41,114 nucleotides of DNA from JAJZXY01 sp046706185 (GCA_046706185.1 JBJKPR010000059.1:1-41114); one strand, 5' to 3'; positions 22,969-32,027 are shown, numbered from the stretch's first letter. A program made the numbers and translations. Notes: generated from the letters alone by a model not told the origin.

Positions 22969-24219
22969 ATGGCAGCGGCAATAAAGCAGCAGGACAGGAT
23001 ATATGAGAGAGAGGAACTTGCCTCGGGGACCGACGGTGTTGCCCAGGCGGTGAGGCTTGCCGACGTCGATGTTTTTGCAGCGTACCCTATCAGGCCTTAC
23101 ACAGGTGTGATGGACAGGCTGGCAAAGTTCATCGCGGACGGCAAGTTTGATGCCGAGTATATTGTTGCGGACGGAGAGCATTCCCAGTTCGAGATAGGGA
23201 AGCACGCATCATCAGTCGGCGCACGATCGTTTGTCGGAAGCAGCGGCACCGGATGGCTCTACGCAATGGAGGCTCTTGCCACCACCGCAACTGATAGGCT
23301 CCCTGTTGTCGCCCTCGTCGGGAACAGGGCACTTGACGATCCGGGCGCCTTCGGTGTAGAGCACAACGACGCCATGCTTGTCAGGGACCTGGGATGGCTT
23401 GTTGTCTGGGTGTCTACCGCGCAGGAGGCTCTTGACACAACGCTCATTGCGTACAGGGTTGCAGAAGACCCCTCGGTCCTAATGCCGTGTGCCGTTGCAA
23501 TGGATGGCGGCTATCTGACCCATTCGGAGCATATCATCAAGGTGCCGACCAAGGATGCTGTTTCCAGATTCCTCCCCAGATACAACCTCGGCAAAAGGGT
23601 GTTGCACCCGGACAACCCTGTCTCTATTGCCCCCCAGATAAACGAAGACTGGTGCATGGAGATAAGGAGACAGAACTGGGAAGCCGCCAGGAGGGCGAAG
23701 GAAGTCATCTACAAGGCATACAAGGAGTTCAACAGCGTGTTCGGTTCCTCATACATCAGCCCGTTCTTCGACGAACACATGACAAAGGATGCGGAGACAG
23801 TAGTGATAGGCATGGGCACCGTCTCGTCGGCCGCCAGGGTCGCAGTCAACAGGCTCAGGGAAAAGGGGCAGAAGGTTGGCTTCATCAAGCTGAGATGGTT
23901 CAGGCCCTTCCCGACCGAGGAGCTTAGAAAGGCACTGTCCAGAGCAAAAAGGGTGACAGTCATAGACCGGGATTTCGCTCACGGCGGGCCTGATGACGGT
24001 GGCGTCCTTTACAACGAGGTGAGGTCTGCCCTTTACGACTCAAAGAACAAGCCCAAAGTCGTTGACTTCATTGCGGGGCTCGGCGGGCGCGAGATATCAA
24101 TCGAGGATGTAGTGAAAATGGTTCAAACAACAAAGTCGTGTTCCCCGGCGGACAGGATACACTGGGTGGGCCTCCGTGAAAGGAAGTCGGGCGGAACACA
24201 CGTCAGAAAGAAGAGGTGA
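22969..24219 (+). CDS. 2-oxoacid:ferredoxin oxidoreductase alpha subunit (oxalate oxidoreductase-like)
   Basis: The 416 residues contain the N-terminal TPP pyrimidine-binding domain and the C-terminal transketolase-like domain (about residues 270-385: AETVVIGMGTVSSAARVAVNRL). The usual YPITP substrate motif reads YPIRP, with Arg42. Arg120 (VGNRALDD), Asp123 and Phe128 follow. As I recall, Moorella oxalate oxidoreductase alpha uses Arg31, Arg109, Asp112 and Phe117 to bind and switch on oxalate. The spacing here is identical with a constant offset of 11. A pyruvate- or branched-chain-type enzyme would be expected to keep Thr. It follows the gamma-delta gene directly. Confidence 0.85.
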   Translation: MAAAIKQQDRIYEREELASGTDGVAQAVRLADVDVFAAYPIRPYTGVMDRLAKFIADGKFDAEYIVADGEHSQFEIGKHASSVGARSFVGSSGTGWLYAMEALATTATDRLPVVALVGNRALDDPGAFGVEHNDAMLVRDLGWLVVWVSTAQEALDTTLIAYRVAEDPSVLMPCAVAMDGGYLTHSEHIIKVPTKDAVSRFLPRYNLGKRVLHPDNPVSIAPQINEDWCMEIRRQNWEAARRAKEVIYKAYKEFNSVFGSSYISPFFDEHMTKDAETVVIGMGTVSSAARVAVNRLREKGQKVGFIKLRWFRPFPTEELRKALSRAKRVTVIDRDFAHGGPDDGGVLYNEVRSALYDSKNKPKVVDFIAGLGGREISIEDVVKMVQTTKSCSPADRIHWVGLRERKSGGTHVRKKR

Positions 24220-24224
24220 ACAGA

Positions 24225-25229
24225 ATGGCTTCGTCTCAGGTAACCAAGAAGGAGTTTGAAAGTGCCAAGCTCTACACAAGCGTGCACAACATCGACCTCG
24301 AAGAGTTCTACTCGTCGGGGCACAGGACATGCCAGGGGTGCGAATCCGCGCTCGTCATGCGTGACTTCGTGAAAGCCGCTGGCCCGCGGACAGTGGTCAC
24401 GGGCGCAACGGGCTGCATGTATGTAGCAAACACAAGCTACATGACGACACCGTGGGTCGTCCCGTGGATGCATACGCAGCTCGGTGCAGGTGGTGCCTCG
24501 GCCGTGGGTATGGCCGCCGGACTTCGCGCCCTCATGAGAAAGGGAAAGATAAAGAATGAGAAGATAAACGTCATCAACTTCTCCGGCGATCTTGGCGGCG
24601 GTGACATGGGCATAGGCGGCATATCTGGCGCACTGCAGTCAGACTACGACCTTCTTGTCATCATATACGACAACGAGTCAGCAGCGAACACGGACATACA
24701 GGCAACCAATCTTACCCCATACGGCGCTCAGACCACATTCAGCCCAACGGGCTCAGCAAGGAGGATCATGCATTCCAAGTGGAAGAAGAATGTGGCTGCC
24801 ATGATGGCTGTCGGCCACCCGAACTGCAGGTATGTGGCGACAGCATGCGCCACTTGGCCACCTATGGACTACATGAACAAGGTGAAGAAAGCCCTCAGTG
24901 TTGGAGGTCCGACTCTCATACATACGCTGGACCCCTGCCCCAAGGGCTGGGACTACCATCCAAGATACTCTGGCGAACTCGGACAGCTTGCAATAAAGAC
25001 AGGCATCTTCCCCCTCTACGAGATTGTGAAGGGAGAGGTACGCTACACATACGATGCAAGGAAGCAGAAGCGTGCCCCTGTCAGGGAGTACCTAGAGAAA
25101 CAGGGCAGGTTCACTCACTTCGTGGACGAGGACTACGAACTCTTCCAGTCGAAGGTGGATGAGATGTGGAACGACTGGGAGATCCCCGGCGTTGCACCGG
25201 TCAGGGGAATACTCAAACTCGCCGACTGA
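24225..25229 (+). CDS. 2-oxoacid:ferredoxin oxidoreductase beta subunit (oxalate oxidoreductase-like)
   Basis: The 334-residue beta subunit binds the TPP diphosphate and a [4Fe-4S] cluster. Cluster ligands are Cys36 and Cys39 (RTCQGCE), Cys64 (ATGCMY) and Cys238 (LDPCPKGW). The TPP-Mg motif is FSGDLGGGDMGIGG through IIYDNESAANTD. The usual NTGGQ segment reads NTDIQ. ATG 24225 is chosen because GAGGTGA ends 7 nt before it; a GTG at 24216 overlapping the alpha stop would add three residues. It is the last gene of the operon, and a T-rich stretch (CCTTTTTCTC) follows at 25250-25259. Confidence 0.87.
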   Translation: MASSQVTKKEFESAKLYTSVHNIDLEEFYSSGHRTCQGCESALVMRDFVKAAGPRTVVTGATGCMYVANTSYMTTPWVVPWMHTQLGAGGASAVGMAAGLRALMRKGKIKNEKINVINFSGDLGGGDMGIGGISGALQSDYDLLVIIYDNESAANTDIQATNLTPYGAQTTFSPTGSARRIMHSKWKKNVAAMMAVGHPNCRYVATACATWPPMDYMNKVKKALSVGGPTLIHTLDPCPKGWDYHPRYSGELGQLAIKTGIFPLYEIVKGEVRYTYDARKQKRAPVREYLEKQGRFTHFVDEDYELFQSKVDEMWNDWEIPGVAPVRGILKLAD

Positions 25230-25249
25230 ACACCGACAGGGCGAGCGAA

Positions 25250-25260
25250 AACCTTTTTCT
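25250..25260 (+). terminator. T-run terminator after the oxidoreductase operon
   Basis: CCTTTTTCTCA begins 20 bp past the beta-subunit stop on the plus strand. Archaeal transcription commonly ends at such T-runs without a hairpin. It lies in the 167 bp convergent gap before the ATP synthase operon, in which I see no other gene. Confidence 0.45.
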
Positions 25261-25396
25261 CAAACCTCTTTGCTTCTCATGCGCTGTAACCCCGCTAGTG
25301 AGAGAAACTCCTGCATCAGGCAAAAGGCAAAGCCGGGAATCTGTTGGAAGGTGATGACCGGGCTGAAGGCGTTCAATCTTCCCCTCAATACTGGCT

Positions 25397-27394
25397 TTAT
25401 TCCTGTGAAGGGGGTGTCCTGTTCTCAAGGTCAAACTGTTTTATTGTGTAGTTCCTCGGGCTCGAAAAGGGCCTGAAATACCTGCCGTTTCCCTTGTAGA
25501 ACTTGGAAAAGAATTCGACATAGATCAGCCTTGCTCCCTGTATGCCAGGTTCGAATACAGCGATTACAAGGTTGAACAGCTGGCCGACAACGAGTATCAC
25601 TACACCAACGACAGCGAGCAATGGCGATTTCTGCACTCCGCGGAGGAATATTATGTCTATGACTTCTGCAAGTATGACAGACGCAAGGAGTATGCCCACT
25701 ATCCTTGTGTAGGAAAGTATGTGGCTTATAATAGACGGGAGCTCCATGGCCCCCATCGTGCCTTCTGATGCGAATATTGTAGCCACTCCAACCACAATTA
25801 GCGCGATTGAAGCCAGGCCTGACACGGAGCCTGTGATGGATGCGTGGTGTATGAGGCCAAGTCCGAGCATTGCTATTCCCCAGGCAAAAAGCAGCCAGCC
25901 GAACTTGCCCGCGATGCCCTTGCTGTGACCTTTGACATATTCATTGTATGCACCCAGCACCAGCCCGAGCGAGACAAGCGCCAGACCGAAGTAACCTGTG
26001 AAAAGAAGCAGCTTCCCCACGCCCAGATCAAATACTGTGGAGGATGTAACAAGCGAAAGGGAGGAGCCTGCCAGACCCATGTCCAGCACCGTGAAAGGCA
26101 GTATGGAAAAACCGAAGAACTCGTTGAAAAGCAGACCTGCTGCAATGGCGATGATCGAGGATGGGATCAGCGCCTTGGCAAGTGTTTTCAGTGCATTAGG
26201 GCCCATTATCATCAGTACAAACCTGGACAACACCTTTGGTATGTGGCTGTGTTTTACAGGGTGGTCTATCCTGTGCATTATGAAGAGCGAAATAAGGAGT
26301 ATTGCAAGGCCGTATCCCCAGTCCCCGACCATTATGCCGAAGAAGAAGGGAAAAACGATTGCAAACACGAGCGTTGGGTCGACCTCGTATTCCTGCGGAA
26401 GCGAATAGAAGCGTATGAAGAACTCGAAGAGCCTGATGCCACGCGGGTTCTTCAGAAGCGTTGGCGGCTGCTCATCCGTCTGGACAATCGAGACAATGAC
26501 ATTTCCCCCCGTCGTGTCATCCAGCAGGTCGACAAGTATGCTGTAGTGGCGTTTCGGAATCCACCCCTCAAGCGCGAAACTGTCCTTTGTGGATGAGAGC
26601 TTCTCGGATACCTCGAACTTCCTCGCCTCTATCTCCAGCTGCTCCCTTACCTGCGCCACTCCCGCAAACCATCTTTCAGAGAGCATGTTGAGCCTTTCGC
26701 GTATCTGGCTCATCTCGACTTCCAGTTCAGCAACCCTCTTCTTTGAATCTTCAATGAACTCTGCCGGCAGTCCCTTCATCGCCGGGATAGAAACAATCTG
26801 GAAACCACTATCGTTGGAAAGCCTTGCCAGATCCGAGTCCTTTCCTGCCGGAACAGAGACAAGGAAGTAGTCGTTTCCGAGGTCTGTGCATATGGAGCCT
26901 GGAACTGCTCCCCTGACCGAAGAGGCAATGTCCAGGTCCTCCTTTTTCGCTGCAAGGAACGAGGCAATAAGCCTGCCCGAGTAAATTGAAAGGTCATAGT
27001 TCAGCGTTGAAAGGGCCTTAGCCGTCCTTATCTTCTCACCAAGCTCCCTGATCTCGGCAGATATCGAACCCTCCCGTTCCTTCAGCTGCTTCAGTTCCGG
27101 CTCTATGTTGACTTCCGATGCTGCCGACAGAAGCTCGCCCAGCGACTGGAAGTATTTCTTCTTCACCTCCCGTTTTGGAAGTATTGCCTCCATTCCCCTG
27201 AACCGCAACAGCTCGGAGCTCAGCTTTTCATAACTCTCTGCAGAGATTCCCTTCTGCATGAGACCGGCCACCTCGCCGCTCACTTCCTCTAGCTGCATTA
27301 TTCCCACGTCGTGCAGCGCGGAGACAATCACGTTGCGCTTTGCATTTGCGCCTATCAGCCTTATCCTTATGATCTTCTCCGGTTTCAATGCCAT
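25397..27394 (-). CDS. atpI: A-type ATP synthase subunit I (a-like)
   Basis: Subunit I is the membrane stator that carries the proton or sodium half-channels beside the K ring. The 665 residues split into a soluble coiled-coil N-terminal half, to about residue 340, and a membrane half with about 7-8 helices. The latter starts near VDPTLVFAIVFPFFFGIMVGDWGYG and includes LPSIISHILSYTRIVGILLASVILAEVI, where the essential Arg is in the SYTRI segment. The length is typical (about 630-700). It is the last gene of the operon and starts 4 bp after atpH. Confidence 0.95.
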   Translation of the reverse strand: MALKPEKIIRIRLIGANAKRNVIVSALHDVGIMQLEEVSGEVAGLMQKGISAESYEKLSSELLRFRGMEAILPKREVKKKYFQSLGELLSAASEVNIEPELKQLKEREGSISAEIRELGEKIRTAKALSTLNYDLSIYSGRLIASFLAAKKEDLDIASSVRGAVPGSICTDLGNDYFLVSVPAGKDSDLARLSNDSGFQIVSIPAMKGLPAEFIEDSKKRVAELEVEMSQIRERLNMLSERWFAGVAQVREQLEIEARKFEVSEKLSSTKDSFALEGWIPKRHYSILVDLLDDTTGGNVIVSIVQTDEQPPTLLKNPRGIRLFEFFIRFYSLPQEYEVDPTLVFAIVFPFFFGIMVGDWGYGLAILLISLFIMHRIDHPVKHSHIPKVLSRFVLMIMGPNALKTLAKALIPSSIIAIAAGLLFNEFFGFSILPFTVLDMGLAGSSLSLVTSSTVFDLGVGKLLLFTGYFGLALVSLGLVLGAYNEYVKGHSKGIAGKFGWLLFAWGIAMLGLGLIHHASITGSVSGLASIALIVVGVATIFASEGTMGAMELPSIISHILSYTRIVGILLASVILAEVIDIIFLRGVQKSPLLAVVGVVILVVGQLFNLVIAVFEPGIQGARLIYVEFFSKFYKGNGRYFRPFSSPRNYTIKQFDLENRTPPSQE

Positions 27395-27398
27395 CTGT

Positions 27399-27710
27399 CT
27401 ATTCCTCTAGATATGAAAGTATGAGCCTGTTGACGATATCCTCGAGTTCTGCCTTTGAGACTTTGAGTTTCATTCCGTCCGCCTCCTTCTCCGCGCTGGC
27501 GATGATCTCGGCGCACCTGACGCTTACTTCGCTCCTGACTTTCTCAAGTGCACTCTCGTACTCTCTCTGTGCACTCTTCCTGACGTCTTCGACGCCTGCC
27601 GCAAGATCTCTTCTCTTCTCTTCAAGAAGTTCCTCCTGCTTCCTGGCAAACTCCCTGATCTCGGCATCCACAGCATCCTCTTTCTCCTTTATCGCCTTGA
27701 GCGCATCCAC
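27399..27710 (-). CDS. atpH: A-type ATP synthase subunit H (peripheral stalk coiled coil)
   Basis: The 103 residues are almost entirely charged heptads (EKEDAVDAEIREFARKQEELLEEKRRDL), ending in a short hydrophobic cap (DIVNRLILSYLEE). In A-ATPases subunit H pairs with E to form the peripheral stalks that hold I against the AB head. The start is GTG at 27710, 12 bp after the stop of the small membrane protein. Its place next to atpI matches the usual H-I pair, although here at the end of the operon. Confidence 0.85.
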   Translation of the reverse strand: MDALKAIKEKEDAVDAEIREFARKQEELLEEKRRDLAAGVEDVRKSAQREYESALEKVRSEVSVRCAEIIASAEKEADGMKLKVSKAELEDIVNRLILSYLEE

Positions 27711-27722
27711 GTCACTTGCCGT

Positions 27723-27905
27723 TCACATCACCCCTGAAAGAAAGAGCACCAGCAGCACAACCGCCATGGCCGGGTTCATCATGTAGACAAGCCTCCTGAT
27801 GAGCATGAACCGTCTCAGGCTCCTGTTGCTTCTGACCATTTCGGGTGTTATCTGCACCTGTTTCACAAAGTGCTTCGCCTTGTACTTGTGCTTAGGCTGG
27901 TACAT
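27723..27905 (-). CDS. 60-residue single-helix membrane protein inside the A-ATPase operon
   Basis: This small gene overlaps the 3' end of atpD by 14 bp and has a strong ribosome site (GGAGGA) six bases before its ATG at 27905. The protein is very basic in residues 1-38 (YQPKHKYKAKHFVKQ and SNRSLRRFMLIRRL). It ends in one transmembrane helix, about residues 39-59 (VYMMNPAMAVVLLVLFLSGV). It is not one of the standard A-ATPase subunits (A-F, H, I, K). Coupled translation suggests an accessory, assembly or lineage-specific stalk protein. The function is unknown. Confidence 0.7.
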   Translation of the reverse strand: MYQPKHKYKAKHFVKQVQITPEMVRSNRSLRRFMLIRRLVYMMNPAMAVVLLVLFLSGVM

Positions 27906-28548
27906 CAGTGTCCTCCGCCCCCTGTCTCTGGACCATCTTTCTCTTTATCACCTTCAGCGTCGTGAAGGTATCCCGCTCTATTTCGTCGAGCCTCATCCTT
28001 ATCTGCTTTGCTGAATAAGTGAGTTGAGGAATCAGTATGTTCTCGATTGCGTTTGACCGCCTCTTGGTCTTGTCTATCTCCTGAAGCAGCCTTCTCATCG
28101 AGTTCTCCTTTTCAGCTATTTCAAGCATCGACGAGAGCACTCTCTCAAACTTCTTTATCGCATCGTTAATCGGCGCGCTTACAGCAGTTGACCTGTACTC
28201 GGGGCTGAGCACCGAAAGGCCCGCCCTCACGCTCAGTTCAGGGACTCTTACACCCATCACATTCTTTGCACCAACGCCTACATTAGTGCTGGATGACATC
28301 TGGGCAATGCGTTCAAGCTCCATTGCACCGCTCAGCACCTCTGCGAGTTTCAGCGAATCAATGGCCCTGCCTATGTCGTCCCTCAGGTTCTCTCTGAGGC
28401 CCCTTATTTTCCTGCTTATGTTGAAGAACTCCATCACAAGCGCATTTCTCTTCATCTTCAGCAGATCCAGCCCTCTCTTTGCAAGCTTTATCCGTCTGTT
28501 TGTCCTTATGAGCTCAATCCTTGTTGGCTTGATCTGCTGTGCAGGCAT
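27892..28548 (-). CDS. atpD: A-type ATP synthase subunit D (central stalk)
   Basis: Subunit D is the rotor shaft inside the A3B3 head. It has N- and C-terminal long helices, opening PTRIELIRTNRRIKLAKRGLDLLKMKRNALVMEF, the hallmark of the family, and closing with a coiled coil (RRLLQEIDKTKRRSNAIENILIPQL). I chose ATG 28548, which overlaps the atpB stop (TGATG) and follows GGAGGAAGGA. A GTG at 28563 would add five residues. It has 218 residues. Confidence 0.93.
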   Translation of the reverse strand: MPAQQIKPTRIELIRTNRRIKLAKRGLDLLKMKRNALVMEFFNISRKIRGLRENLRDDIGRAIDSLKLAEVLSGAMELERIAQMSSSTNVGVGAKNVMGVRVPELSVRAGLSVLSPEYRSTAVSAPINDAIKKFERVLSSMLEIAEKENSMRRLLQEIDKTKRRSNAIENILIPQLTYSAKQIRMRLDEIERDTFTTLKVIKRKMVQRQGAEDTDVPA

Positions 28549-29936
28549 CAGTCCTTCCTCCACTTGCCGTATTTGTCTATGAATTCCCTCTTGACCCTCT
28601 TCATTTCAGTCTGCGGCATGATACTCAGGAGCTCCCAGCCTAGGTCAAGTGTAGTCTCTATCCCCCTGTCCTCGTATACGCCCTGCTTCACAAACCTGTT
28701 TTCAAACTCGTCAGCAAACTTCAGGTATAGTCTGTCGTTAGCACCGAGCGCCTCTTCACCCACAATTGCGCTTAGAGACCTGAGGTCTTTGCCGTTTGCG
28801 TACGCAGAGTAGAGCTGGTCTGCCACCCCCCTGTGGTCCTCCCTTGTCCTTCCGCTTCCTATACCCTGGTTCATCAGTCTGGAGAGGGATGGAAGAACAT
28901 CTATCCCTGGGTATATTCCCTTCCTCTGCAGGTCTCTGCTCAGAACTGTCTGCCCTTCAGTAATGTAGCCAGTAAGGTCAGGGATCGGATGCGTTATGTC
29001 GTCCCCCGGCATTGTCAATATCGGTATCTGGGTTATTGAGCCGTTCTTCCCCCTTATCTTGCCCGCCCTCTCGTAAATTGTGCTGAGGTCCGTGTACATG
29101 TAACCTGGGAATCCCCTTCTTCCTGGCACTTCCTCCCTGGCGGAGGAGATCTCCCTCAAAGCCTCGCAGTAGTTTGTCATGTCAGAGAGTATAACGAGAA
29201 TGTGCATCTCCCTCTCGTATGCCAGGTATTCAGCTGTGGTGAGCGCCACCTTCGGCAGCATTATACGTTCCATCGAGGGGTCTGAGGAAAGGTTCAGGAA
29301 CAGGACCGCCCTGGACAGGGCACCGGTGTTCTTGAACTCGTTTATGAAGAAGTTCGCCTCCTCGCTTGTTATCCCCATGGCACCGAAGATAACTGCAAAA
29401 CTTTCCCCTTTTCCAAGCACCTTTGCCTGTCTTGCAATCTGAGCGGCCAGCATATTGTGCGCAAGGCCGGAGCCCGAAAAAATAGGAAGTTTTTGCCCCC
29501 TGACGAGTGTGTTCATGCCGTCTATCGAAGATATTCCGGTTTCGATGAACTCGGAGGGCTCTTCCCTGGAGTACGGATTTATCGCATTTCCGACTATTTC
29601 GACCCTTTCCTTGCTTATGAGAGCCGGTCCGCCGTCCGATGGTTCACCAAGGCCATTGAATATCCTTCCCAGCATCTCGTCAGAGACTGCAATCCTTGCG
29701 GTGGTGCCCGAGAACTTGACCCTTGTCTTTCCAACATCCATTCCGGAAGTCGGACCGAAGACCTGCACAACTGCAAGTCCCTTGCTTGTGTCCAGAACCT
29801 GCCCCGTCCTTGTCGTTCCGTCCGGTGTCTTTATTTCGACAAGTTCGTTGTACGCGGCATTTTCCACCTTCTCCACAAAAAGGAGAGGCCCGGTAATCTG
29901 AGATATTGACTTGTAGCTGACTCCTGGCATTTTCAT
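28548..29936 (-). CDS. atpB: A-type ATP synthase subunit B (non-catalytic)
   Basis: Subunit B alternates with A in the hexameric head and contributes to nucleotide sites without a full P-loop. The 462 residues include YKSISQITGPLLFVEKVENAAYNE at the start and LPIFSGSGLAHNMLAAQIARQA where the catalytic subunit has its P-loop. PGRRGFPGYMYTDLSTIYERAG, the B-type signature, follows. The start overlaps the atpA stop by 4 bp. Length and motifs are normal. Confidence 0.96.
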   Translation of the reverse strand: MKMPGVSYKSISQITGPLLFVEKVENAAYNELVEIKTPDGTTRTGQVLDTSKGLAVVQVFGPTSGMDVGKTRVKFSGTTARIAVSDEMLGRIFNGLGEPSDGGPALISKERVEIVGNAINPYSREEPSEFIETGISSIDGMNTLVRGQKLPIFSGSGLAHNMLAAQIARQAKVLGKGESFAVIFGAMGITSEEANFFINEFKNTGALSRAVLFLNLSSDPSMERIMLPKVALTTAEYLAYEREMHILVILSDMTNYCEALREISSAREEVPGRRGFPGYMYTDLSTIYERAGKIRGKNGSITQIPILTMPGDDITHPIPDLTGYITEGQTVLSRDLQRKGIYPGIDVLPSLSRLMNQGIGSGRTREDHRGVADQLYSAYANGKDLRSLSAIVGEEALGANDRLYLKFADEFENRFVKQGVYEDRGIETTLDLGWELLSIMPQTEMKRVKREFIDKYGKWRKD

Positions 29937-31696
29937 GCACCTACCATTTGAGTTCCTGCAGACTGGAGCTCCCCTGCTATCTCCTTGAGCAGTTCGCTAA
30001 AGTATGTTGCAGTCTGCTCTTCCCTGACCTCTTTCATTCTGGAAATCTTCTCCCTTACAGGGAGCGTTGACAACTGCTCCATCGTGGCGCCACGCTCCAG
30101 CGCCTCGTTCTGGAGCCTGCCCATTTCCATGATCGACTTGAGCATACCATACTGCTTCTTTGGCGAACAGTAAGAATCCACCTCGTCAAACGCACTCTGC
30201 TGCAGGAAGTCCTCGCGTATCATTCTCGCTACATCCAGAACGGCCTTCTCCTTCTCCGGAAGTGCGTCGTAACCGACGAGCTGCACAACCTCCTGGAGTT
30301 CCGCCTCTTTCTGCAGGGTGGCCATTGCCTCGGCGTATGTGGCTCCCCAGTCCTTGGCAACGCTGTCCTCAAACCACTTCTCAAGCTCTCCCTGGTAAAG
30401 CGAGTAGCTGTTGAGCCAGTTTATTGACGGGAAGTGCCTGCGGGAGGCAAGCGAGGAGTCGAGCGCCCAGAACACTCTCGTAACTCTCAGCGTGTTCTGC
30501 GAAACAGGCTCAGATACATCTCCGCCCGGGGGGGAAACTGCCCCGACTATGGTAACAGAGCCGTACCTTTCCTCGTTTGAAACGACCCTTGCATTTCCCG
30601 AACGTTCATAGAATTCAGAGACACGTCTGCCGAGGTAAGCGGGATAGCCCTCTTCTCCAGGCATCTCCTCGAGCCTCCCTGAAATCTCCCTGAGTGCCTC
30701 GGCCCATCTGGAGGTACTGTCTGCCATAAGGGCAACATCGTACCCCATGTCTCTGTAGTATTCAGCTATTGTAATCCCTGTGTATATGCTTGCCTCCCTT
30801 GCAGCCACGGGCATGTTCGATGTATTTGCAATAAGAACAGTCCTCTCCATGAGCGGTTTCCCGCTCTTCGGGTCGAGCAGCTCAGGGAATGTTGTGAGTA
30901 TTTCTGTCATCTCGTTTCCTCGCTCGCCGCACCCTACGTAGACAACTATGTCGCTGTCTGCCCATTTAGAAAGTTGATGCTGCACAACTGTTTTCCCCGA
31001 ACCGAAGGGGCCAGGAACGGCGACAGTCCCTCCCTTCGCAACAGGGAAAAAGGTGTCGATAACTCTCTGCCCGGTGATAAGAGGAACCGCTGGCGGAAGC
31101 TTGTTCAAAACCTTCCTTGCGACCCTCACTGGCCACTCCTGCTTCAGCTTGACTTCCACAATGCCGGACTGGCCCTTGATCGTCGCAACCGTTTCGTTGA
31201 CTGTGAACTGGCCCCCGGTAATGCTTTCCACCTTGCCGCTCACGCCGAACGGGACCATCACCCTGTGAGTTATGAGCGACGTCTCCTGGACCTCACCGAG
31301 TATCTGCCCCTGCGAGACATTCTCCCCCTTCTTGACCGCGGGCTTGAACTCCCACTTCGCAGTTTCGTTCAGCGGTGTGGCAGAAAAACCTCTCCTTATG
31401 AAGTCTCCGCTCTTGTCCCTGATGACGTCCAGGGGTCTCTGAATTCCATCGTATATTGACTTAAGCAGGCCCGGCCCAAGCTCAACAGAAAGAGGCTTTC
31501 CAACGTTTTCGACCTTTTCCCCAGGCCTGATTCCGCTCGTGTCCTCGTAAACCTGAATCGTGACGTTGTTCCCCGAAATACGTATGACTTCACCTACCAG
31601 GCCGAGCTCACCGACCCTGACGACGTCGTACATTCTGACGCCCTCCAGATCTTCGGCTATGACCACCGGACCGGACACTCTGGCAACCTTACCCAT
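29933..31696 (-). CDS. atpA: A-type ATP synthase subunit A (catalytic)
   Basis: Subunit A hydrolyses or makes ATP. The 587 residues contain the P-loop PGPFGSGKTVVQHQ, a little before residue 240. Just before it is the non-homologous region insert typical of A/V ATPases (residues about 115-190, WEFKPAVKKGENVSQGQILGEV). VYVGCGERGNEMTE and MADSTSRWAEALREISGRLEEMPGEEGYPAYL follow. No intein interrupts the P-loop, although archaeal atpA genes sometimes carry one. The gene begins 4 bp after atpF. Confidence 0.97.
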   Translation of the reverse strand: MGKVARVSGPVVIAEDLEGVRMYDVVRVGELGLVGEVIRISGNNVTIQVYEDTSGIRPGEKVENVGKPLSVELGPGLLKSIYDGIQRPLDVIRDKSGDFIRRGFSATPLNETAKWEFKPAVKKGENVSQGQILGEVQETSLITHRVMVPFGVSGKVESITGGQFTVNETVATIKGQSGIVEVKLKQEWPVRVARKVLNKLPPAVPLITGQRVIDTFFPVAKGGTVAVPGPFGSGKTVVQHQLSKWADSDIVVYVGCGERGNEMTEILTTFPELLDPKSGKPLMERTVLIANTSNMPVAAREASIYTGITIAEYYRDMGYDVALMADSTSRWAEALREISGRLEEMPGEEGYPAYLGRRVSEFYERSGNARVVSNEERYGSVTIVGAVSPPGGDVSEPVSQNTLRVTRVFWALDSSLASRRHFPSINWLNSYSLYQGELEKWFEDSVAKDWGATYAEAMATLQKEAELQEVVQLVGYDALPEKEKAVLDVARMIREDFLQQSAFDEVDSYCSPKKQYGMLKSIMEMGRLQNEALERGATMEQLSTLPVREKISRMKEVREEQTATYFSELLKEIAGELQSAGTQMVGA

Positions 31697-31700
31697 TTGT

Positions 31701-32027
31701 TCACCTGCCTATATCGACGCCAAGCACCCGCTTGGCGAATTTCTCTATTGATTCCTCGTCCCCCCCGCCTGGAAGCGGCACGAATACAACAAGCGGCACA
31801 GTGGACGTCTCAATCGAGTCGAGCATTCTCCTGTCCATAAATCTTTTGAGGCTTTCAGACACCATTATGAATGTGAAATCCCCAGACCTGAACAGGTCGT
31901 TGAATTTCTCGACACCCTTCTCCCCTTCTGCTATGAAAGCGTTTGTGACTCCCAGAAGCCTGAACCCGAGGGTGATTTCCCTCTCTCCGAGAACAGCTAT
32001 GCTTCCGAAGTTCTGAGCTGTCACCAT
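31701..32027 (-). CDS. atpF: A-type ATP synthase subunit F
   Basis: The 108-residue protein shows the small Rossmann-like subunit F pattern. It has a first strand SIAVLGEREITLGFRLLGV, then FTFIMVSESLKRFM and VPLVVFVPLPGG. Subunit F binds the central stalk and modulates activity. Its ATG overlaps the atpC stop by one base (TAATG), showing coupling. Confidence 0.92.
   Translation of the reverse strand: MVTAQNFGSIAVLGEREITLGFRLLGVTNAFIAEGEKGVEKFNDLFRSGDFTFIMVSESLKRFMDRRMLDSIETSTVPLVVFVPLPGGGDEESIEKFAKRVLGVDIGR

Noticed and set aside
21757..25229. Ordinary pyruvate:ferredoxin oxidoreductase annotation
   Set aside because: The family is right, but the YPIRP motif, the altered gamma loop and the fusion pattern argue against assuming pyruvate as substrate.
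25844..26596. Long plus-strand open frame (250 codons) opposite atpI
   Set aside because: It is a mirror of the atpI coding frame. Its product is rich in Cys, His and Gln with no domain, while the minus strand encodes a complete conserved subunit.
29457..29909. Plus-strand frames of about 150 codons opposite atpB
   Set aside because: These are antisense shadows within a fully conserved gene; the compositions are not protein-like.
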